Assembly: GCF_051859565.1 (NCBI RefSeq)
Contig: NZ_JBHYFK010000002.1
Coordinates: 248,001 to 312,000 of the forward strand
Length of the DNA: 64,000 nt
Direction of reading: 5' to 3'
Origin: Glycocaulis sp051859565
GTDB lineage: Bacteria > Pseudomonadota > Alphaproteobacteria > Caulobacterales > Maricaulaceae
Shown here: piece after piece, positions 58,012 through 64,000 of the stretch
Numbering within the stretch: position 1 is the stretch's first letter
Layout of the letters: every line of letters starts with the position of its first letter
The notes under the pieces: generated by a model
Databases searched by the model: none
What the model saw: the letters and a program-made list of their open reading frames with translations, nothing else
What the model was told of the DNA's origin: nothing
Program-made: the position numbers and the translations under genes

Positions 58012-58683
58012 ATGAGCACGCAACACACACCCTCCGCCACCGAGCTTGCCGCACTTTTGTGCGCCCGGCTCTGCCATGATCTTGTCAGCCCGGTATCGGC
58101 GCTCGGCGCGGCCCTGTCCGTGCTGGATGATGAAAACGCCGCCGACATGCGCGATGACGCCATCGAGCTGATCCGCACAGGCGCCAATCAGGCCCATGCC
58201 AAGCTGGAATATGTGCGCCTGGCCTTCGGGGCAGGGGGCTCGCGTCCGGGCAGTGTCGACACCGGCGAGCTGAAGCGTCTGGCGGAGGCCATGTTTGCGC
58301 CCGCCAAGCCGGAGCTGGTGTGGAAGGTGCAGGCGGCCGGCCTCGACAAGCCGGCGGCGCGTGTGCTGCTGAACCTTATCTGGCTGGCGGTGGACAATGT
58401 GCCCCGCGGCGGGACGGTGACGGTAGAGGCAACGGCCAGCGAAGCCGGTGACAGCCGTCTGCGTATCATTGCTGCCGGACCGCGGGCACGCATCGACCCG
58501 GCCTATGTCGAGGCACTGGCCGGCCGGGCGGGCGAGGACGGTTATGATGGCCGCTCCATCCAGCCATACTATGCCGGGCTGGTGGCCCGCGAGCATGGCG
58601 GCCGGGTTGAGGCGCATGCGGAAGAAGAGCGCATTGAATACATTGCCCTCCTGGCTCCGCAGGCGAAGGCGGCAGCGGCCTGA
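58012..58683 (+). CDS. chpT: Histidine phosphotransferase ChpT
   Basis: A 223-aa protein of the cell-cycle phosphorelay CckA-ChpT-CtrA/CpdR. The dimerisation helix carries LCARLCHDLVSPV with the phospho-accepting His22, and the rest is a degenerate histidine-kinase-like fold lacking ATP-binding motifs. An ATG 12 bases earlier (58000) is also possible; GAATC (GANTC, a CcrM methylation site) lies at 57990-57994. Presence of ChpT supports the Caulobacter-like affiliation. Confidence 0.88.
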   Translation: MSTQHTPSATELAALLCARLCHDLVSPVSALGAALSVLDDENAADMRDDAIELIRTGANQAHAKLEYVRLAFGAGGSRPGSVDTGELKRLAEAMFAPAKPELVWKVQAAGLDKPAARVLLNLIWLAVDNVPRGGTVTVEATASEAGDSRLRIIAAGPRARIDPAYVEALAGRAGEDGYDGRSIQPYYAGLVAREHGGRVEAHAEEERIEYIALLAPQAKAAAA

Positions 58684-58817
58684 ATAATACTATTCGGATC
58701 CGGGCCACCCGCCAAACGATGCGTTAACCCTGCCCGTGTGAGTTTCGTCCCTGATCACAGTTGCGCGCCGTGCGCGCGAGTCCGCCCGGTGGCGGACAGT
58801 CAGGGGACGGGTTCACG

Positions 58818-61490
58818 ATGGATGAGCTGATTGGCGAGTTTCTGGCCGAAACGGCTGAGAGCCTTGATACGATCGATGTCGAGCTGGTGAAGTTCGAATC
58901 CGATCCGACCGACCGGGCGACGCTCGACAATATTTTCAGGCTTCTGCACACCATCAAGGGCACGTGCGGCTTTCTGGGCCTGTCGCGCCTTGAGGCCGTG
59001 GCCCATGCGGGCGAAACGCTGTTGGGCAAGTTCCGTGACGGCACGCTGGTCGCCGATAGCGCCGCGGTGACGCTGGTCCTGCAATCGCTTGACCGCATCA
59101 AGCTGGTGCTGGGCGGTCTGGAAGAGACCGGGAGTGAACCTGAGGGCGATGACAGCGAACTGATTGCCAAGCTGGAAGCGCTGGCAATGGGCGAGGCAGT
59201 AGAGGCCACGCCTGAGCCGGAACCCGAGCCTGAACCCGTTATCGAAGCTGTTGCCGAAGGCGGGGAGGCGTTCGACGCCGATCTGGGCCGCCCCTTGCGT
59301 CCGGGCGAAGTGTCGCTGGCCGATCTGGAAGCGGCCTTCATGGCCGCTGAAGGGCCGGAGCTGGCCAGCGCTGCCGTCGAGGACGAGGCGGAGGCCGAGG
59401 ACGATGATGAGGCGCCTGCGCCGGTAGCCGCCATGAAGGTCGGTAAGCCTGCGGTGCAGACACTTCCGGCAGATGGCGATGGTCCAAGGTCTGAAGGCGT
59501 GCGGGCCCAGTCCACAATCCGGGTGAATGTGGACGTTCTCGAAACGCTGATGACGACGGTGTCCGAGCTGGTGCTGGCGCGTAACCAGCTGCACCAGATC
59601 GTGCGCGAGAACGAAGATTCCGCCCTGAAAAGCCCGCTACAGCGTCTGTCCTCGGTCACGGCCGAGCTGCAGGACGGGGTGATGAAGACGCGCATGCAGC
59701 CCGTGGGCGATGCCTGGCGCAAGCTGCCGCGCATCGTGCGCGATACCCAGCAGGATCTCGGCAAGAAAATCCGCCTCATCATGGAGGGCGAGGAGACCGA
59801 GCTGGACCGCCAGGTGCTTGAGCTGATCAAGGATCCGCTCACCCACATGGTGCGCAACTCTGCCGATCACGGCATCGAGATGCCCGAGGCGCGCGCCGCC
59901 AAGGGCAAGCCCGAGCAGGGCACGATCCGCCTGTCTGCCTATCATGAAGGCGGGGCGATCATCATCAAGATCACTGATGATGGCGCCGGTCTCGACCCGG
60001 AGAAAATCCGCGCCAAGGCGCTCGAAAAGGGTCTCGCCACGGCAGAAGAGCTCAGCTCCATGAGCGAGCAGCAGATCCAGCGCTTCATCTTTGCGGCCGG
60101 TTTCTCGACCGCCGCCAAGGTGACGAACCTGTCCGGCCGCGGCGTCGGCATGGATGTGGTGCGCACCAATATCGAGCAGATTGGCGGCTCCATCGACCTT
60201 ACCTCCGAGGTGGGCAAGGGCACCAGCTTTGCGATCAAGATTCCGCTGACCCTGGCCATCGTCTCGGCCCTGATCGTGAAGGCGGGTGATGCCCGCTTCG
60301 CGCTGCCGCAACTGGCTGTGCGCGAGCTGGTGCGGGCCGGTGAAGGATCGGCGCACTCCATAGAGTCGATGAATGGCGCGCGCATGATCCGCCTGCGCAA
60401 CCGGCTCCTGCCGGTGGTCAGCCTGAATACGGTGCTTGGTCTGCCGGATGCCTCCAGCGATGCCAGCCATGGCTATGTGGTGGTGATCGAGGCGGCGGGG
60501 CGCAAGCTCGGCGTTGTGGTCGATGATGTGCTCGATACCGAGGAGATCGTGGTCAAGCCGCTCTCGGCCCAGCTGCGCGGCATCCAGGTCTATTCCGGCG
60601 CCACCCTTCTGGGTGATGGCTCGGTCATCATCATTCTTGATCCCAATGGCCTCTCCCAGCAACTGGCGCACGCCACCGAGGAAACGCCTGCTTCTGAAGA
60701 ACTGGCGGCTGGCTCTGCTGACCCCTCACGCCAGCGCCTGCTTCTGGTGCGTGCAGGCGAAGATGATGTGAAGGCCGTTCCGGTCAGCCTCATCACACGT
60801 CTTGAGGAGTTTGACGGGTCCGCGATTGAAGTCGTCGATGCGCGCCATGTCGTACAATACCGCGGACGCCTGCTGCCGCTGGCCCATGCCTCGGGTGTGG
60901 ATGAGTTCAAGCGCGAGGGCCGTCAGGCGGTGCTGGTCTTCTCCGAGGAAGGCCGTTCGGCCGGTGTGGCTGTCGACGAAATTCTCGATGTGGTGGAAGA
61001 GACGCTCGACCTGCAGATGGGCTCTGAACGCCCCGGCGTTATCGGCTCTGCCATCATCAAGGGCCGGGCGACCGAAGTGCTCGACATTGCCTGGCACATG
61101 GAGCGGGCCTGGTCCGGTTCGCCGCAGCGTCCGGCGCGTTCGGGCCGCCATCCGATCCTGCTGGTGGAGCCGGATGCCTTCGCCCGGCGCATGATGGCGC
61201 CGCTGCTGGCCGCTGCGGGCTACGACGTGACGGTGGTGGGCGGTCTGCACGAGGCGCGCGATGCCGCCCAGATGGGCGCGCAATACGCTGCGCTGGTGGG
61301 CGATCCGGCCGCGCTCGACACTCTGGCCAGTGAAGGCCACTGGGCCGATGTGCCGCGCCTTGGCGTCAGTGACCGTGCGCGCGGGGGTCATGGCGAAGGC
61401 ATGGTGGCGGTGATGCGCCCGGCCGACAGGGGCGGGCTGATTGCTGCCCTCGACCGGGCGGCGCGCTCCGGTGAAACACGCGCGGCTTAG
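58818..61490 (+). CDS. cheA: Hybrid chemotaxis histidine kinase CheA
   Basis: An 890-aa kinase. An Hpt domain (about 1-105, His44 in LLHTIKGTCGFLG) and an acidic linker (about 120-235) are followed by the dimerisation domain, the ATPase domain (NSADHG, DDGAGLD, GRGVGMDVV) and a CheW-like domain (about 490-625). A further CheW-like stretch (about 635-770) and a receiver-like C-terminus (about 775-890) follow. The receiver has EPD where an acidic pair is normal, so phosphorylation there is doubtful. The ATG follows GGGGACGG. It leads cheW-cheY-cheB-cheR. Confidence 0.92.
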   Translation: MDELIGEFLAETAESLDTIDVELVKFESDPTDRATLDNIFRLLHTIKGTCGFLGLSRLEAVAHAGETLLGKFRDGTLVADSAAVTLVLQSLDRIKLVLGGLEETGSEPEGDDSELIAKLEALAMGEAVEATPEPEPEPEPVIEAVAEGGEAFDADLGRPLRPGEVSLADLEAAFMAAEGPELASAAVEDEAEAEDDDEAPAPVAAMKVGKPAVQTLPADGDGPRSEGVRAQSTIRVNVDVLETLMTTVSELVLARNQLHQIVRENEDSALKSPLQRLSSVTAELQDGVMKTRMQPVGDAWRKLPRIVRDTQQDLGKKIRLIMEGEETELDRQVLELIKDPLTHMVRNSADHGIEMPEARAAKGKPEQGTIRLSAYHEGGAIIIKITDDGAGLDPEKIRAKALEKGLATAEELSSMSEQQIQRFIFAAGFSTAAKVTNLSGRGVGMDVVRTNIEQIGGSIDLTSEVGKGTSFAIKIPLTLAIVSALIVKAGDARFALPQLAVRELVRAGEGSAHSIESMNGARMIRLRNRLLPVVSLNTVLGLPDASSDASHGYVVVIEAAGRKLGVVVDDVLDTEEIVVKPLSAQLRGIQVYSGATLLGDGSVIIILDPNGLSQQLAHATEETPASEELAAGSADPSRQRLLLVRAGEDDVKAVPVSLITRLEEFDGSAIEVVDARHVVQYRGRLLPLAHASGVDEFKREGRQAVLVFSEEGRSAGVAVDEILDVVEETLDLQMGSERPGVIGSAIIKGRATEVLDIAWHMERAWSGSPQRPARSGRHPILLVEPDAFARRMMAPLLAAAGYDVTVVGGLHEARDAAQMGAQYAALVGDPAALDTLASEGHWADVPRLGVSDRARGGHGEGMVAVMRPADRGGLIAALDRAARSGETRAA

Positions 61491-61508
61491 GGGCTAGGAG
61501 AAGCGATC

Positions 61509-61964
61509 ATGGCACTCGATTATCAGACCAGCCAGGAATTTGTGACGGTGCGTATCGCCGGTCAGCTCTGCGGCGCGCCGGTAAAGGAAATCCGCGAGGT
61601 CTTTGCCCCACAGGCGATCACTTCGGTACCGCTGGCCCGGCCGGAGATTGCCGGTCTTCTCAATCTGCGCGGCCGCATCGTGACGGTGATCGACGCGCGC
61701 ATCCGCCTTGGACTGCCGGCGCGCGAGGCCGATGCGCCGTGCATGTCGCTCGGGCTGGAGCGGGGCGCGGAACTCTTCGGCGTACTGGTGGACGAGGTCG
61801 GCGAGGTGCTGCGCCTCGGACAGGACACGTTCGAGCCGGTGCCAGCCCATCTCGATCCGCGCTGGCGGGCGCTCCTCACCGGCGTTCATCGTCTGGAAAC
61901 CGAACTGCTGGCCATACTGGATGTGGACAGGCTGATCGCCGCCGACATGGCGATGGCGGCCTGA
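61509..61964 (+). CDS. cheW: Chemotaxis coupling protein CheW
   Basis: A 151-aa adaptor linking receptors to CheA. The hallmark FAPQAITSVPLARPEIAGL, with NLRGRIVTVIDAR after it, is present. It starts 18 bases after the cheA stop. Confidence 0.94.
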   Translation: MALDYQTSQEFVTVRIAGQLCGAPVKEIREVFAPQAITSVPLARPEIAGLLNLRGRIVTVIDARIRLGLPAREADAPCMSLGLERGAELFGVLVDEVGEVLRLGQDTFEPVPAHLDPRWRALLTGVHRLETELLAILDVDRLIAADMAMAA

Positions 61965-61985
61965 CGGGCGAAAGGCAAAAGGGCA

Positions 61986-62351
61986 ATGAAAACCTGTCTG
62001 GTAGTCGATGACAGCCGGGTCATCCGCAAGGTGGCCCGGAAAATCGTGGAAGATCTCGGCTTTGCCTGCGAAGAAGCCCAGGACGGCAAAATGGCGCTGG
62101 ACCAGTGCCGCAAGTCCATGCCCGACGCGATCCTGCTTGACTGGAACATGCCGGTGATGAACGGGATCGATTTTCTGATCACGCTGCGCGCCGAACAGAA
62201 CGGCAAGCGCCCGGTCGTCGTGTTCTGCACGACAGAGAATGACATGTCCCATATCACACAGGCCCTTCGGGCAGGTGCGGACGAGTATGTGATGAAGCCG
62301 TTCGATGGCGACATTATCGGCTCGAAGTTCGCCGAAGCCGGGCTGGTGTGA
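61986..62351 (+). CDS. cheY: Chemotaxis response regulator CheY
   Basis: A 121-aa single-domain receiver. The acidic pair is in VVDDSRV (Asp8-Asp9), the phospho-acceptor is Asp52 in LLDWNMP, and the conserved Thr/Lys are in CTTEN and MKPFD. It should switch the flagellar motor or compete for CheA. Confidence 0.94.
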   Translation: MKTCLVVDDSRVIRKVARKIVEDLGFACEEAQDGKMALDQCRKSMPDAILLDWNMPVMNGIDFLITLRAEQNGKRPVVVFCTTENDMSHITQALRAGADEYVMKPFDGDIIGSKFAEAGLV

Positions 62352-62364
62352 GCCGGCCATTGTG

Positions 62365-63489
62365 ATGAATACAGCCGCCAACCTTCCCCCCGGAGCCAGC
62401 CCTGGCGCCCTGCCACGCGTGATGGTGGTGGACGATTCTGCTGTCGTGCGCGGGCTTGTCGCGCGCTGGATCGAGGCTGATCCGCGCCTGGCGCTGGCGG
62501 CGACCTGCTCTGATGGCGAGCAGGGCGTCAAGCGCGCTGGCGAGCTGCAGCCTGATCTGGTCGTACTCGACATTGAAATGCCGCGCATGGACGGGCTGAC
62601 CGCCCTGCCGCTGATCCTTAAAGCTGCGCCCAAGGCGCGGGTCATCATGGCCTCGACGCTGACCCAGAAGGGCGCGCAGGTGACGCTACAGGCGCTCTCC
62701 CTTGGCGCTGCCGACTTTGCTCCGAAGCCCGATACCAGCCGGATGGGCGGGGCGGAAAGCTACCGCCTTGAACTGCTGGACAAGCTGGCCGGGCTGGCCC
62801 CGCGCTATGCGCCGCAGCGCGCCGCGGGTCCGGCTATCGCAGCCGCTGCCACTGCCGGCGTAAAGCTTTCTGCCGGCACGGGTGCGGCGGCATCGGGGCG
62901 GGAGCTGCCATCACGCATCGATCTTCTGGCCATCGGCTCGTCCACCGGCGGCCCGCAGGCCCTGCGCCAGGTGATACAGAATATTCCCTCATCCATCCGC
63001 ATGCCCGTGGTGATCGCCCAGCATATGCCCAAGGTCTTTACGGCGATCCTCGCCGAGCATCTCTCACGCGAGGGACTGCCCGCCCACGAGGCCCGCGACG
63101 GCGAAACACTGAAAGCTGGCCATGTCTATGTGGCGCCGGGCGATTATCATCTGACAATCGAGGGCGCGCCGGGTCAGTACCGGGCAAGGCTGGATCAGAA
63201 CCCGCCGATCAATTTCTGCCGTCCGTCCGTTGATCCGCTGTTTGAAAGCTGCGCGCGCGTCGCGGGCAAGAACCTGCTGGCGCTTGTCCTGACGGGCATG
63301 GGTTCTGACGGACGCAATGGCGCGCGCCATATCCGCAATGCCGGCGGCGGTGTGATCGTGCAGGACCAGGCCTCCAGCGTCGTCTGGGGCATGCCTGGCG
63401 CCGTGGCCGAAGCGGGCCTCGCAGACCTTGTGCTGCCACTCAACCAGATCGGACCGGAACTCGCCCGCCGCCTGACAGGAGCGCGATAA
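62365..63489 (+). CDS. cheB: Chemotaxis methylesterase CheB
   Basis: A 374-aa receptor demethylase. Receiver domain 1-140 with Asp69 in VVLDIEMP; a 40-residue linker; catalytic domain with Ser193 (GSSTGGPQA), His220 (IAQHMP) and Asp315 (GMGSDG). The ATG at 62365 is used; an in-frame codon at 62305 lies inside cheY and is rejected. Confidence 0.95.
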   Translation: MNTAANLPPGASPGALPRVMVVDDSAVVRGLVARWIEADPRLALAATCSDGEQGVKRAGELQPDLVVLDIEMPRMDGLTALPLILKAAPKARVIMASTLTQKGAQVTLQALSLGAADFAPKPDTSRMGGAESYRLELLDKLAGLAPRYAPQRAAGPAIAAAATAGVKLSAGTGAAASGRELPSRIDLLAIGSSTGGPQALRQVIQNIPSSIRMPVVIAQHMPKVFTAILAEHLSREGLPAHEARDGETLKAGHVYVAPGDYHLTIEGAPGQYRARLDQNPPINFCRPSVDPLFESCARVAGKNLLALVLTGMGSDGRNGARHIRNAGGGVIVQDQASSVVWGMPGAVAEAGLADLVLPLNQIGPELARRLTGAR

Positions 63490-64000
63490 TGCTGAGCGAA
63501 ACCAAATACAAATTCCTCGCCGCCGAGGTGAAGAAGCGCTCCGGCCTCGTGCTGGGTCCGGAGAAGGGCTATCTGATCGAGAGCCGTCTGGCGCCGCTGG
63601 CGCGTGCCGAAGGGCTCGCCGGGCCGGAGGCTGTCATTGATGCCATGATGCGCGGCGATCAGCGCCTGTGTGCCGCCGCGTCTGAAGCGCTGGCAACCCA
63701 CGAGACCTTCTTCTTCCGCGACAAGACCCCGTTTGACATGTTCAGCGATGTGATGGCGCCCGCCCTGCGCCAGGCGCGCGGGGGGCGGCCCTTCAAGATC
63801 TGGTGCGCGGCGGCCTCGACAGGCCAGGAGCCTTATTCGCTGGCCATGCTGATCCGCGAAATGAACGGGATCAGCGCGTCCATTCTCGCGACGGATATGT
63901 GCGCGCACGTGATGGAGAAGGCCAAGGCCGGGATTTACAGCCAGTTCGAGGTGCAGCGTGGCCTCGCCATCCAGCGCCTGGTGCAGCACTTCGACCAGAA
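63489..64000 (+). CDS. cheR: Chemotaxis methyltransferase CheR (3' end off window)
   Basis: The first 170 residues of a receptor methyltransferase. The N-terminal helical domain (KYKFLAAEVKKRSGLVLGPEKGYLIESRL) is followed by THETFFFRD and the SAM-binding start IWCAAASTGQEPYSLAML. The ATG overlaps the cheB stop by one base. The rest lies beyond the window. Confidence 0.95.
   Translation, partial: MLSETKYKFLAAEVKKRSGLVLGPEKGYLIESRLAPLARAEGLAGPEAVIDAMMRGDQRLCAAASEALATHETFFFRDKTPFDMFSDVMAPALRQARGGRPFKIWCAAASTGQEPYSLAMLIREMNGISASILATDMCAHVMEKAKAGIYSQFEVQRGLAIQRLVQHFDQ

Overview
The window is a high-GC stretch of ordinary bacterial chromosome, most likely from an alphaproteobacterium of the Maricaulis/Oceanicaulis/Glycocaulis type (Maricaulales or Hyphomonadaceae). 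The pointers are an N-acetylglutamate kinase-synthase fusion of the kind known from Maricaulis maris, a ChpT phosphotransferase (CckA-ChpT-CtrA relay), a DUF4167 protein, PtsP (EI-Ntr), large TonB-dependent receptors and a chemotaxis cluster. The genus call is inference from gene content.

Layout. 0-5.3 kb: end of a phosphoglycolate phosphatase gene, a small conserved gene, tRNA-Val(CAC), then an iron(III) ABC importer (binding lipoprotein, permease, ATPase). 5.4-12.5 kb: gamma-glutamyltransferase with a LysR regulator, a TonB receptor, a self-processing P1 peptidase and a small acidic lipoprotein. 12.6-20 kb: an L,D-transpeptidase, then arginine synthesis by the acetylornithine carbamoyltransferase route (argF', argB/A fusion, argC), a lipoprotein MsrA and a GT39 glycosyltransferase. 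20.3-29.1 kb: an Oar-like TonB receptor and an agmatine-to-putrescine operon (aguA, a beta-lactamase-fold hydrolase, aguB, a GNAT-nitrilase fusion). 29.1-37 kb: a marC-type gene, a visibly AT-richer two-gene cassette of unknown function (30.4-33.9 kb), a DUF885 peptidase and an SDR. 37-47 kb: sdhCDAB, a GIY-YIG nuclease gene among palindromic elements, a LOG-family gene, prfA-prmC, DUF4167, ispG, an ArsC-like gene and a MAPEG gene. 47-58.7 kb: clpB, lysC, ptsP, a RodZ-like gene, ubiG, an M23 peptidase, a small membrane protein and chpT. 58.8-64 kb: cheA-cheW-cheY-cheB-cheR, with cheR cut by the window end.

Three kinds of intergenic repeat run through the window: a double-hairpin element of about 90 bp (5.3, 14.1, 23.8 and 55.0 kb), a 72-bp element with two hairpins and inverted ends that brackets the GIY-YIG gene (40.4-41.0 kb), and short perfect palindromes (46.1, 50.2 and 50.3 kb, with a related one at 34.0 kb). 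The strongest candidates for something undescribed are the low-GC two-gene cassette and the GIY-YIG gene with its bracketing 72-bp elements. No prophage, transposase, integrase or CRISPR array was seen.
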